From UBA1413 sp964395045 (GTDB lineage Bacteria > Bacteroidota > Bacteroidia > Bacteroidales > Prolixibacteraceae), in the NCBI GenBank assembly GCA_964395045.1, contig CAYNBE010000002.1:1-51403 (forward strand): a stretch of 51,403 nucleotides of DNA, in the 5' to 3' direction. The notes beneath the pieces were generated by a model. That model made no database searches. It worked only from the letters and a program-made list of their open reading frames with translations, and was not told where the DNA came from. The first letter of the stretch is position 1. Every line of letters starts with the position of its first letter. The position numbers and the translations under genes were made by a program. Positions 1 through 8,857 of the stretch are shown here, piece by piece.

Positions 1-13
1 CTAATTATACCAA

Positions 14-538
14 ATGAACTTGAAAATTTTAAAACACATGAAAAATACCAAAAATCCCCTGATATTTGTTGTTGAAGACAATATGATCTATAATGATTTG
101 ATTATTGGTACCCTGAAATCAAAAAAATTTGATAATCTGCAATCATTCAAGAATCCGGAGGAGTGTTTCAAACAAATTGGCCAAAATCCCGACATCATCG
201 TTCTGAACCATGCCTATACCGGTTTTACTGGATATGACCTGATGAAAAAGGTACATGAAACAAAGCCCTGGGTTGATTTTATTTTTTTAAGCGGTCAGAA
301 CGATATTGATACAGCAGTGAAAATAATGAGACAGGGAGCTTTTGATTACATCGTTAAAAACGAAAAAGCACCTGGTCGTCTCGTTTCGGCCATTCAGCTC
401 GCAATTGAAACCAACCGAAAGAAAAATCAGAAAACTGGTTTAAAAAAGGGAATCATTCTCTTTTTTATTCTGGTGATCGTCATGATCATCCTGGTTTTTT
501 CCCTTTCTGTGTTATCCGATGATTTCAGTCTTTTCTGA
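14..538 (+). CDS. Receiver-like protein with C-terminal membrane anchor
   Basis: CheY-like receiver domain (about residues 15-135) followed by one hydrophobic helix (about 145-167) and a short tail; no output domain. The acidic pocket is present (VEDN, D22) and so are the switch Ser (FLSGQ) and the conserved Lys (DYIVKNE). The residue at the usual phospho-acceptor position is Asn65 in IVLNHAY, where receivers normally have Asp, so ordinary phosphorylation is unlikely. A second in-frame ATG at 38 starts closer to the first strand and may be the true start. It is convergent with the next gene. A membrane-tethered pseudo-receiver acting as a binding module is an inference; no cognate kinase is adjacent. 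Confidence 0.8.
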   Translation: MNLKILKHMKNTKNPLIFVVEDNMIYNDLIIGTLKSKKFDNLQSFKNPEECFKQIGQNPDIIVLNHAYTGFTGYDLMKKVHETKPWVDFIFLSGQNDIDTAVKIMRQGAFDYIVKNEKAPGRLVSAIQLAIETNRKKNQKTGLKKGIILFFILVIVMIILVFSLSVLSDDFSLF

Positions 539-564
539 TCCCTTCAGGTATGTGGTATGCCGGT

Positions 565-1962
565 TTATTCAGCCTTAGGTGCTTCACCCGGAACAGGGAT
601 CGTTGCATTTTTCATGATGCCGACAGTTCCCATGATGAATGTTTCAGGACCCAGCTTCATATCAGAATTCATAATTTCATCGCGGGTAACCAGTTTACCG
701 GTATAAGCTGACACCCGGCCCATAATGGCCGTTAAACAGCTCATGGCAGTTGCTTCGGCTTCGTTGACGGGGATATTCTGCCTGATACAGGTCACCAGGT
801 CAATGTGCTCCTGGACATAAGGATTTACAGCTACCCACTTGGATGGTTCCCCTTTTTCATTCAGGGGATAGGGGTAACTATATATCTCATTTCCTGCAAG
901 ATCAAAAATTTTATTCTGACAGTTTGTTGAACCTTTTGTGCCGAACATCCGTTCTCCTACATTATTGGCACACCCATTAATCTGGCGGCACATGCTGTGC
1001 ATATGCATCCCGTTTTCATATTCAAAATCGACCGAGAAATTGTCATACTGATCCCCGGTAATTCTTCGCTGGCGGGAGCCAAACCCTACTGCTTTTATTG
1101 GATACATACCTGTAAACCAATTTATTACATCGATGTTATGAACGTGTTGTTCAACAATATGGTCGCCCGAAAGCCATAGCCAGTTCACCCAGTCGCGGAT
1201 CATGCATTCCATTTCACTCCATTCAGGCTGGGGGTTTTTATGCCACAATTTCGACTGGTTCCAGTAAGCATTTGCAGAAATAATATCGCCGATAACTCCG
1301 GTCGCCACTTGTTTATAAACCTCGATGTAATCACGCTGGTGCCGACGTTGTGTTCCACAGATAATTTTAATCCCGAGCGAATCGGCCATTTTTGCTGAAG
1401 CCAGGACGTTTCTGACACCGACAGAATCAACTGCCACCGGTTTTTCCATGAAGACATGTTTGCGGGCCTTCACAGCTGCATCAAAATGGATTGGTCTGAA
1501 TACGGGAGGAGTTGCCAGTATCACAACATCCACGCCCGAATCTATCACTTTTTGGTAACTGTCAAACCCCACATGGCAGATGTCTTCGGGAAGGTCGATA
1601 TTCATTTCTTTTTTGATCCGTTCGCGACATGCGTCGACACGGTCTTTAAAAACATCCCCCAGGGCTGTGATTGAAAGATTGGGGCCTGCTTTGAGCCAGT
1701 TCAGTGCGGCCCCGGTTCCACGTCCGCCGCAACCGATCACCCCCGCTTTGAGGGGTTGGCCGTCGGGTGCCGTATCGAGCAACGGCGGAACTGATAGATC
1801 ACTCATTTTTTTAAAAGGAAGTCCTGAAACCTGGGAGATTGATTTTTTTCCATTTCCGCCGGAACAGGAAATCAAAGGATTGAATCCAACCACACCAGCG
1901 GCACCGATCACTGATGCTCCGGTCAAAAATTTTCTTCTTGAAAAACTGTTTTTTTTCATCAT
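565..1962 (-). CDS. Gfo/Idh/MocA-family oxidoreductase, exported (Tat, lipoprotein-like)
   Basis: The N-terminus has a twin-arginine motif (SRRKFLTG), a hydrophobic stretch and then a Cys in a lipobox-like context (PLISCSGG), so export by Tat and lipid anchoring outside the cytoplasm are likely. A Rossmann NAD(P) fold follows from about residue 70 (GVIGCGGRG), with the family motif MEKPVAVD near residue 173 carrying the usual Lys. The C-terminal half is the mixed sheet domain of the GFO/IDH/MocA family. About 465 residues is normal for the exported Bacteroidota subgroup, many of which act on sugars or sugar derivatives; the substrate cannot be read from sequence. It lies 9 bp downstream of the cytochrome-SUMF1 gene and is probably co-transcribed with it. 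Confidence 0.88.
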   Translation of the reverse strand: MMKKNSFSRRKFLTGASVIGAAGVVGFNPLISCSGGNGKKSISQVSGLPFKKMSDLSVPPLLDTAPDGQPLKAGVIGCGGRGTGAALNWLKAGPNLSITALGDVFKDRVDACRERIKKEMNIDLPEDICHVGFDSYQKVIDSGVDVVILATPPVFRPIHFDAAVKARKHVFMEKPVAVDSVGVRNVLASAKMADSLGIKIICGTQRRHQRDYIEVYKQVATGVIGDIISANAYWNQSKLWHKNPQPEWSEMECMIRDWVNWLWLSGDHIVEQHVHNIDVINWFTGMYPIKAVGFGSRQRRITGDQYDNFSVDFEYENGMHMHSMCRQINGCANNVGERMFGTKGSTNCQNKIFDLAGNEIYSYPYPLNEKGEPSKWVAVNPYVQEHIDLVTCIRQNIPVNEAEATAMSCLTAIMGRVSAYTGKLVTRDEIMNSDMKLGPETFIMGTVGIMKNATIPVPGEAPKAE

Positions 1963-1971
1963 GATATCAGA

Positions 1972-3519
1972 TTATTGTTTGTTTTGACTGTTTCCGGTGT
2001 GTTCGTTGAATTCGCATACAACCCTGAAAGATACTTCATTGCAATCGGATAACCACCAGATGCTTTTGGGTATCTGCGGATCGGTTTTTAACCATTCTTC
2101 AGTCCGGGTAAAGTCACGTGATGCACAACGTACACCACCGGCATCGCTTTTAAAAGAGCCTCCCCTGACAACTTTTTCACTTCCTGTCGCGGGTCCTCCG
2201 GGATTGACTATTCCGTCATGAAGGGCTGAATATGCCTCGGGAGCATACCAGTCGGAACAATACTCTGCTGCATTGCCAAGCATATTTTTGAGCCCGAACG
2301 GATTTGCTTCTGTCATTCCTGGTTCCTGTGTCCTTCCCTGGCTGTTTGCATTGTATATGATATATTTTATGATCAGGTCATTCTTTTTTCCGAAGAATTT
2401 TTTGAAGGATCCTTTCCCTGAAAAATCGGTGGGTTCTCCATGAAAGAAGTAGGGTGACTGGGTTCCACCTCTTGCAGCATATTCCCATTCGGCTTCCGTG
2501 GGCAGCCGGTATGTTTTACCGGTCACCTGTGAAAGCCACCTGCAATAACTTTCAGCGGCATGAAAAGTCATGGTAATGGCCGGCCTGGAGCCCATCCCCC
2601 AATTCTGGTCGGGTTGGCCATAAGGTGGTGTGGGGCCGCTGACAGCATCCACTTCATGATTTCCTTTCATATGCCCGGTATCGGTCGAACGTCCTTCCCC
2701 TGCGGTTGCCGAATAAAAAGCAAGGTATTCGTCCCAGGTCACTTCGGTTTCGGCCATGAAAAAAGAGGTGACTTCAACCTCTCTGACGGGTCCTTCATCC
2801 ATCTCCCTCATTTTTTCAGATTCAGGACTTCCCATCCTGAACTTCCCTCCCGGAATGGCTATCATCCGGAATGAAACCGTTGAATTAGGGATCATTTCGG
2901 TGAAGGTTTCAAATGCATTGACCTGTGCAGGTGTGGTGAACATCTCTTTGCCCGAAACCGACATCCCCCCGAAGTTCAGGTTCCTCGTATGTACCTGGTT
3001 GGGATCATAATGACCGACATCAATATGGCAATTCAAACAGAGAAGTTCATTTTTTTTCTGATCATAGTACAAATGGGCGTCCTGTCCTTCCTTGCTTAGG
3101 GTAAGCGGAAACAAATTGGCATGACATCCGGTGCATGATTCCTGAAATGTAAAAAACCGTGCTTTCTCAACTGTCCGCCTGGCCTCCCAGTTAAAGTCCG
3201 CGCTGTCTTTGGTAAGATAACCCCAAGCATCCCTGATTCCAAGTCTTGCTTTTTCCCGAAGGTAGCCCTCACCTTGGGGCGGAAGGTGACATTCTACACA
3301 TTTGACCCGCATACCGCTGGAAGTATTGTAATGATTAGATAATTTCCAGGATTCAAACACATGGGGATGAACATGGCAAACCTCACAAAACCGGTTGGTC
3401 GAAGTAGCCCGGATGGCCTGATGTGTTACAATAGCGGAGGAAATACCCAAAACAAAACCAAGAATTAACAGCAGAAGAAGTTTGTTTTTGAGGAAAGAAC
3501 CCGTCTTTTTCTGTACCAT
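1972..3519 (-). CDS. Tetraheme NapC/NrfH-like cytochrome fused to a SUMF1 (FGE-sulfatase) domain
   Basis: One N-terminal membrane helix (residues 13-31) is followed by four CxxCH haem sites (CEVCH 45, CVECH 74, CTGCH 129, CLNCH 161), the layout of NapC/NirT/NrfH quinol-oxidising cytochromes. From about residue 220 comes a SUMF1 / formylglycine-generating-enzyme-like domain (GGKFRMGSPES, RLPTEAEWEYAARGG, VVRGGSF). Only one Cys (VRCAS) is seen where true FGE has a pair, so sulfatase activation is doubtful. I chose the ATG at 3519; a TTG at 3531 is also in frame. The gene precedes the Gfo/Idh/MocA gene by 9 bp. Electron delivery from quinol to an exported partner is an inference. Confidence 0.85.
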   Translation of the reverse strand: MVQKKTGSFLKNKLLLLLILGFVLGISSAIVTHQAIRATSTNRFCEVCHVHPHVFESWKLSNHYNTSSGMRVKCVECHLPPQGEGYLREKARLGIRDAWGYLTKDSADFNWEARRTVEKARFFTFQESCTGCHANLFPLTLSKEGQDAHLYYDQKKNELLCLNCHIDVGHYDPNQVHTRNLNFGGMSVSGKEMFTTPAQVNAFETFTEMIPNSTVSFRMIAIPGGKFRMGSPESEKMREMDEGPVREVEVTSFFMAETEVTWDEYLAFYSATAGEGRSTDTGHMKGNHEVDAVSGPTPPYGQPDQNWGMGSRPAITMTFHAAESYCRWLSQVTGKTYRLPTEAEWEYAARGGTQSPYFFHGEPTDFSGKGSFKKFFGKKNDLIIKYIIYNANSQGRTQEPGMTEANPFGLKNMLGNAAEYCSDWYAPEAYSALHDGIVNPGGPATGSEKVVRGGSFKSDAGGVRCASRDFTRTEEWLKTDPQIPKSIWWLSDCNEVSFRVVCEFNEHTGNSQNKQ

Positions 3520-3711
3520 GAGAATCTGCAAATGTCGATTTTGTCCGAAATGTATAATTCAAGTCAAAAATAGTAATTTATAATTGCATTGTCAAAACCG
3601 CGTTAATTAATCCGGCAGAAAACATTTAAATATGCCCATGTGCAAAAAAAAGCTGCGCAGGAGTGGTGAATCCTGCTGATTTGTATCTTTAAACACTATT
3701 TTCAGATAGGT

Positions 3712-4401
3712 ATGTTCGCTTTACTTCACGACATTCTGAATTTATTTTATCCGGAACTCTGCATAACATGCGGGAGAAGACTGTTTGATCAGGAACGGTG
3801 GTTGTGCATTGAATGTATCGGCCATCTGCCGCGTACAAAATTCCATTCAGATCCTGAAAACAAAGTTGCCAGACTTTTTTGGGGCAGAGTTGACGTAGAA
3901 AATGCCACATCCTGGCTTTATTTCAGAAAAGGAAGCCGATACCAAAAGTTGGTCCACTGCCTGAAATACAAAGGGAACCAGGAAGTGGGTGAAGAATTGG
4001 GACGGCTCTTTTCTCTTGAACTGGCGGATTCTCCTTTTCGGTCTGCCGACCTGGTGATCCCTGTCCCCCTTCATACCAAAAAACTGAAGCAAAGGGGTTA
4101 TAATCAGAGTGACTGGATTGCTCGCGGAATTGCTTCTGGTCTGGATAAACCACTTTTAACGGATAACCTCATCAGGGAGAAGCATAATCCTTCACAGACA
4201 AGGAAAAACAGGTACGAACGGTGGCAAAATGTAGAAGGTATCTTCAGGGTATCCCGACCAGGGGAGTTGGTAAACAGACACATTTTACTGGTGGACGATG
4301 TAGTGACCACAGGCTCCACACTTGAAGCCTCTGTGAAAGCTCTTCTAGTATCAGGGGCAGGAAAGGTGAGTATTGCCACCCTGGCGTGTGCTGAAATCTG
4401 A
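3712..4401 (+). CDS. comF: ComF-family phosphoribosyltransferase-like protein
   Basis: An N-terminal four-Cys zinc-ribbon-like motif (C17, C20, C32, C35) is followed by a type I phosphoribosyltransferase domain ending in the PRPP loop HILLVDDVVTTGST (about 190-203). A length of 229 residues matches the ComF/GntX family, linked to natural transformation or DNA uptake; the exact biochemical role is not settled. It is a single gene, divergent from the cytochrome operon and convergent with the anti-sigma gene. No competence genes are nearby. Confidence 0.88.
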   Translation: MFALLHDILNLFYPELCITCGRRLFDQERWLCIECIGHLPRTKFHSDPENKVARLFWGRVDVENATSWLYFRKGSRYQKLVHCLKYKGNQEVGEELGRLFSLELADSPFRSADLVIPVPLHTKKLKQRGYNQSDWIARGIASGLDKPLLTDNLIREKHNPSQTRKNRYERWQNVEGIFRVSRPGELVNRHILLVDDVVTTGSTLEASVKALLVSGAGKVSIATLACAEI

Positions 4402-4414
4402 AACGGGAAAATAT

Positions 4415-5491
4415 TTAATTTGCCTGTATATTATCACGATTATGTAAATGACCGCTCTTTCCGACAGGCAATGAAAATCCCAGAAGCCTGGTTTCCAACT
4501 GATAAGCAATGATCTTCCCTGAATGGTCCTCATGATAACTGAACTTTTTGTTGGTAAGTTGAACAACCAGATCAAGTCCTGTTCGAAGCACTTTGTTCAG
4601 ATGTATTTCGTTTAACCGCAGTTTCTCAATCAGTACTTCTGAAAGGTATTGTGATTCAGGTAAATCTTCAGCCGAACCTATCCGGTTGTTATCATTTTTA
4701 GCCTGGGCTAGCTCCCTGACGGGAACATCCATGGAGATCAATCCGCTAATCGAAGGCAACAGGGCCGGTATTTCATAACGGATATTTTCTGTTGGTGAAA
4801 TTTCTGTCCTGGCTGATTCAACCGGTGCATTTCTCTTCATGTTTCTTTGTTTGATTGCAGGGTTTTTTTTGTTCGGCAGCATAGCAGAGGTAGCTGCTAA
4901 ATTGATTTTCTGATTCACGAGATCACCGGACATTTTTTCAGACACTTCTTCAGAGGGATTTATTTCTGCAATTGGATCAAGTTTGTTTTCGCTAACATCT
5001 TCCGGTTGATCAGGCCAAATATAAACTGCCAGAAGGAGCAGAAGTACCGCAGCCACGCGACTTGTCCAGGAAAGTACAGCTGAATGTCCTGCTTTTTTGA
5101 ACAGCTTCTGCTTATGGCTGAATACAAGGGAATTGTCAGGCAGGAGTTTTGTTTTCAGAAAAGATTCCAGGTCGGGAGACTTTTCCGGATGACGGCTCAG
5201 ATAGTCCTGGAAATGAGTTGATTCCTCACGACTAAGATCACCTTCCATGAAAGCAACGGCTTCCTGGTCAAACGCTGACGGTATATCCAGCCGTTCTTTA
5301 TAAAGTTTGTTTTTTCCTTCGAATACAATGGATTCAATATCCAGTTTTACTGCTTCATAGTCCCGCAGTTCTTCCCCGAGGTCGGGATTTGACCTGATAA
5401 ATTCAGTGAATTCATCCATCATTTTCCCGTCCAGATTTCCCTCCAAATAATCAAGGAACCAGGATTCATAATTGTTGCGGTTGATATTCAT
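4415..5491 (-). CDS. Putative membrane anti-sigma factor
   Basis: Lies 5 bp downstream of an ECF sigma gene on the same strand, which is the main argument for its role. The cytoplasmic N-terminus has two related segments (YLEGNLDG near residue 15 and FMEGDLSR near residue 80) like the helical sigma-binding region of Bacteroidota anti-sigma proteins. One membrane helix lies at about 142-158 (VAAVLLLLLAVYIW), then some 200 hydrophilic, probably periplasmic residues without a fold I recognise. There is no FecR domain and no zinc-binding HxxxCxxC motif. I infer that it holds the adjacent sigma factor at the membrane until an envelope signal arrives. Confidence 0.7.
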   Translation of the reverse strand: MNINRNNYESWFLDYLEGNLDGKMMDEFTEFIRSNPDLGEELRDYEAVKLDIESIVFEGKNKLYKERLDIPSAFDQEAVAFMEGDLSREESTHFQDYLSRHPEKSPDLESFLKTKLLPDNSLVFSHKQKLFKKAGHSAVLSWTSRVAAVLLLLLAVYIWPDQPEDVSENKLDPIAEINPSEEVSEKMSGDLVNQKINLAATSAMLPNKKNPAIKQRNMKRNAPVESARTEISPTENIRYEIPALLPSISGLISMDVPVRELAQAKNDNNRIGSAEDLPESQYLSEVLIEKLRLNEIHLNKVLRTGLDLVVQLTNKKFSYHEDHSGKIIAYQLETRLLGFSLPVGKSGHLHNRDNIQAN

Positions 5492-5496
5492 AACAG

Positions 5497-5982
5497 TTAA
5501 ACCATCACGTCCATTTTTCCGATGAAATTTTTAAGATAAATTCTTGCACGATAGATATAGACCTTCACCTGCGTTTCATTCAGGTTGGTCATTTCCCCGA
5601 TTTCTTTATAGGAATACCCCTCGAAATCACGAAGGGTCAGAACAATTCGCTGCATTTCAGGCAGCCGGCTCACTCCTTCGTTCAGGAGTTCCCTGACATC
5701 GGAATATTGCCTGAAAGGGTTCTCCTCCAACGTGGGCAGATCGGAAGTAAAAGAAATTCTTTTCTCCTTTCTCAGCCGGTCGATCATCCCATGGTATGCA
5801 GTGGAAAAAAGCCATGACTTTGCTTTTGAAAAATCAATTTCGCCGACACACTTCCAGAGTTTTTCGTAACTCTCTTGGACAATATCTTCAGCAAAATGAT
5901 GATCTTTCGTGTTTTTCAGCACAAAACGGAACAGACGGTCAGAAAATAGTTCTACAGACTGGTTATATTCTCGTAAAGTCAT
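5497..5982 (-). CDS. ECF-type RNA polymerase sigma factor
   Basis: A 161-residue protein with sigma region 2 (HHFAEDIVQESYEKLWK, about 28-44) and region 4 with a helix-turn-helix (FEGYSYKEIGEMTNLNETQVKVYIYRA begins near residue 119; shown here in part). Length and lack of region 3 identify the extracytoplasmic-function group. It forms a two-gene unit with the membrane protein just downstream. The regulon is unknown; no TonB receptor or other obvious target is attached. Confidence 0.9.
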   Translation of the reverse strand: MTLREYNQSVELFSDRLFRFVLKNTKDHHFAEDIVQESYEKLWKCVGEIDFSKAKSWLFSTAYHGMIDRLRKEKRISFTSDLPTLEENPFRQYSDVRELLNEGVSRLPEMQRIVLTLRDFEGYSYKEIGEMTNLNETQVKVYIYRARIYLKNFIGKMDVMV

Positions 5983-6080
5983 GCAATCATTCAGACATAT
6001 CCGGAGATAGGACGTTCAATTACGGGAAATGTTACACCCTTCCGGAATATAAAAATGGCTGAATGTTTTATTCCTGAAAA

Positions 6081-6111
6081 TTTGAACTTTGAAATGGGTG
6101 AACTATTTTTG
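6081..6111 (+). promoter_or_regulatory. Bacteroidota-type promoter upstream of trpS
   Basis: TTTG at 6081-6084, a 19-base spacer, then TATTTTTG at 6104-6111, matching the -33 TTTG / -7 TAnnTTTG consensus of Bacteroidota. It lies 38 bases before the trpS start, in the gap between the divergent sigma gene and trpS. Confidence 0.6.
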
Positions 6112-6149
6112 CGGCTGATTTCGATGGTTTTGTAAAAGCGGTTAGCGCA

Positions 6150-7166
6150 ATGATTGAAAAGAAAATGATAAAGAAAACAGTGGTCAGCGGAATCCGTCCG
6201 ACGGGCAACCTTCATCTGGGAAACTATTTCGGGGCAGTTCGGAGTTTTGTAAAAATGCAGGATGAATATCGTTGCTTTTTTTTCATTGCCGACATCCATT
6301 CTCTGACCACCCATCCCACCCCGGGGGACCTGCAGGCAAGTGTCAGACAGGTACTGGCCGAATATCTTGCCTGCGGGATTGATCCTGATAAAGCTACCAT
6401 TTTTATCCAGAGCGATGTACCGGAAGTGGTCGAACTGTACACTTTTCTGAACATGAATGCATACCTGGGCGAGCTTGAACGGACGACTTCCTTCAAGGAG
6501 AAGGCCCGTCAGAATCCCGACAACGTCAACGCCGGACTCCTGACCTATCCGGTACTGATGGCTGCCGATATCATTATTCACAAGGCACATTTTGTGCCTG
6601 TCGGGAAAGACCAGGAGCAAAACCTTGAAATGGCCAGGAAATTTGCAACCCGGTTTAACCACATGTATGGCCACAAATTGTTTCCCCTTCCCCGGCCGTT
6701 TACTTTCGACGGAAAGGATATGATCAAGGTGCCGGGATTGGATGGTTCAGGCAAAATGGGGAAATCGGAAGGGAATGGTATTTTTCTATACGAGGACCCG
6801 GCTGAGATCAGGAAAAAAGTGATGAAAGCGGTGACTGACGCCGGCCCGTCTGTATTAAACCAGGAAAAACCGATACCCATCCAGAATTTGTTTACGCTGA
6901 TGAAGATTGTTTCACCTCCCGAGGTGGTTGATTTTTATGAAGATCAGTACAACAACTGTCGTATCAGGTATGGCGACATGAAAAAACAGCTGGCAGAAGA
7001 TATTACGAATTTTACTGCACCGATCCGGAAGAGGATTCTGGAAATCAGCAATGATCAGAATTATCTGGCTGGTGTGGCGCGTAAAGGTGCTGAGAAAGCG
7101 CGTGAATCGGCATCAAAAACACTGGCAGAGGTGAAAGCACTGATCGGATTGAAAAAACTCTATTGA
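6150..7166 (+). CDS. trpS: Tryptophan--tRNA ligase
   Basis: A class I aminoacyl-tRNA synthetase that charges tRNA-Trp. The HIGH-type signature is GNLHLGNY (19-26) and the KMSKS loop is KMGKSEGN (about 201-208). The TrpRS features SGIRPTG at the N-terminus and VPVGKDQEQ in the middle are clear. Its 338 residues are the usual bacterial length. Met6 is a possible alternative start. Its 3' end overlaps the convergent cyclophilin gene by 7 bp. Confidence 0.97.
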   Translation: MIEKKMIKKTVVSGIRPTGNLHLGNYFGAVRSFVKMQDEYRCFFFIADIHSLTTHPTPGDLQASVRQVLAEYLACGIDPDKATIFIQSDVPEVVELYTFLNMNAYLGELERTTSFKEKARQNPDNVNAGLLTYPVLMAADIIIHKAHFVPVGKDQEQNLEMARKFATRFNHMYGHKLFPLPRPFTFDGKDMIKVPGLDGSGKMGKSEGNGIFLYEDPAEIRKKVMKAVTDAGPSVLNQEKPIPIQNLFTLMKIVSPPEVVDFYEDQYNNCRIRYGDMKKQLAEDITNFTAPIRKRILEISNDQNYLAGVARKGAEKARESASKTLAEVKALIGLKKLY

Positions 7167-7981
7167 ACCACCCTGATTTTCATTTTAATATCCCGCAGGG
7201 GACGATCGGCTTTATCGGTTTGTTCTGCCGCAATTCTGTCAATTACATCAAATCCTTCAATTACTTCACCGAAAACAGTATAAGCTCCGTCAAGTGAAGG
7301 GTAACCACCGACGGAGGTATAAATCTTTTTCTGGTTTTCCGATAATTTCATCGTCGGTGCAAGGTTGTATAAGCTATCGGCTTTAATCTGGATCTGCATC
7401 ATCTTCCGGTTGAACAAATCCTCCTTTTTTTCCTGACGATATGTTTCAAGCTCTTTTTGTGATTCCATGAAAAGTTTTCTCTGTATATTCTGTTTCAGTG
7501 CCGAATTCATTCTCATTTCAAGGGTATCGAGTTCTCCAGGACGCCACTTTTTCCCCTGGACGATGTAAAACTGGGATCCGCTTGACTCTTTTGCCGGATT
7601 TACCTGATCGCCCATCCTTGCAGCTGCAAGCGCTCCTTTCTTGTGAAACAATCCGGGAACAAATTCTGCGGGAATGGTATATCCAGGTCCCCCGTTTCCA
7701 AGCCTGGCTCCTGGTGTAGCATTTTTCGACTGCGGGTCGCCTCCTTGTATCATAAAATTCTGAATAACCCGGTGAAACAACAACCCGTCGAAATACCCTT
7801 CTTTTACAAGTTTTATAAAATTGTCGCGATGGAGCGGGGTTTCATTGTACAGTTTCAACCTGATATCTCCCAGATCGGTACTGATGACCACAACCTGATT
7901 TGTCTGACCTGACAACATTACCGGGGCAGCTGTAAGTATAAAAAGACCCCATATTGAAAGAAGGAATCTGATGCTCTTCAT
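7160..7981 (-). CDS. Cyclophilin-type peptidyl-prolyl cis-trans isomerase, exported
   Basis: An N-terminal signal peptide (hydrophobic 5-23, ending near LSGQT) precedes a cyclophilin domain with typical motifs (FHRVIQNFMIQGGD near 95, SSGSQFYIV near 155, VFGEVIEGFDVID near 240). An insertion of about 60 charged residues (around 175-225, rich in Lys, Glu and Gln) separates the core from the last strands; this is common in Bacteroidota homologues. It is predicted to assist folding in the periplasm. Transcribed alone, convergent with trpS. Confidence 0.92.
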   Translation of the reverse strand: MKSIRFLLSIWGLFILTAAPVMLSGQTNQVVVISTDLGDIRLKLYNETPLHRDNFIKLVKEGYFDGLLFHRVIQNFMIQGGDPQSKNATPGARLGNGGPGYTIPAEFVPGLFHKKGALAAARMGDQVNPAKESSGSQFYIVQGKKWRPGELDTLEMRMNSALKQNIQRKLFMESQKELETYRQEKKEDLFNRKMMQIQIKADSLYNLAPTMKLSENQKKIYTSVGGYPSLDGAYTVFGEVIEGFDVIDRIAAEQTDKADRPLRDIKMKIRVVQ

Positions 7982-8128
7982 CTTTTTTTCTGCAAAAATA
8001 GAAAAACTTGTTTTCCGGGTAATCGTCAGGTGATGCAGGCTATATATATGAAAGCTGTGAATAAAGGTTTTCTTTTATCTTTAGGGTAAAATTAGCCCGA
8101 GCAATGATCCCGGGGGAAACTACAGCAG

Positions 8129-8686
8129 ATGAACAGAATAGATATTGACCAGGAAATTTATATCGAGCCGGTAAAGCTTTCCGATGCGGAAATTATTTTC
8201 GGGACTATCAATCGCGACAGGAATTATTTGCGAACCTGGCTTCCCTTTGTGGATCAAACCAGGAGCAAGGAAGATACCACCCGGTACATCAGTTCTCTCT
8301 TGTCAGAACCTGAAATGGGGCGAAACAGGATTTTTACAATCAGGGTAGGTGGTGAATTTGCAGGTCTGGCAGGTTTTAAAGATATTGATCCGGTCAATCA
8401 CAAAGCGGAAATAGGTTACTGGCTGGCTGAGGAGATGCAGGGAAAAGGAATCATGACCCGAACCGTGAAAAAGTTGATTGATTATGGCTTCCGAAACATG
8501 GAATTAAACAGGATCCAAATAAAAGTGGCCAGAGGGAATTTTAAAAGCATTGCCATCCCCCTCCGACTCGGATTGGTCAGGGAGGGGTCTGAACGAAACG
8601 GCGAGTTTCACACCGACAAATATTTTGACCTGGAAGTATTCAGCATTCTCAGGAAAGAATGGGTAGAATGGCTGATTCACCCCTGA
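8129..8686 (+). CDS. GNAT-family N-acetyltransferase (RimJ/RimL-like)
   Basis: 185 residues with the RimJ/RimL layout: an N-terminal segment KLSDAEIIFGTINRDRNYL, strand AEIGYWLAEEMQGKGIMT (about 98-115) with the acetyl-CoA pyrophosphate loop QGKGIM, and the C-terminal segment NRIQIKVARGNFKSI. Relatives acetylate ribosomal protein N-termini or small amines; the substrate here is unknown. Single gene with its own upstream region. Confidence 0.9.
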   Translation: MNRIDIDQEIYIEPVKLSDAEIIFGTINRDRNYLRTWLPFVDQTRSKEDTTRYISSLLSEPEMGRNRIFTIRVGGEFAGLAGFKDIDPVNHKAEIGYWLAEEMQGKGIMTRTVKKLIDYGFRNMELNRIQIKVARGNFKSIAIPLRLGLVREGSERNGEFHTDKYFDLEVFSILRKEWVEWLIHP

Positions 8687-8797
8687 CAAACTCCTTTCCC
8701 CGCTTCTGTGACCAGCATGTGAATCTTTATATTCCTAAAGGGCCGAATGCCTTGGTCAAAAAAAAGTTGAAAAAATTCAATGGATTACAAAAAAGCA

Positions 8798-8805
8798 TAT
8801 ATTTG
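8798..8805 (+). promoter_or_regulatory. Candidate -7 element (TATATTTG)
   Basis: An exact match to TAnnTTTG 52 bases before the carrier-protein-like gene. No clear TTTG is found at the usual distance upstream, so the assignment is tentative. Confidence 0.35.
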
Positions 8806-8857
8806 ACCCGTTAATTCATTTATTCGATCCCTGAAAAAAGGGAATTCAGGTGATACA

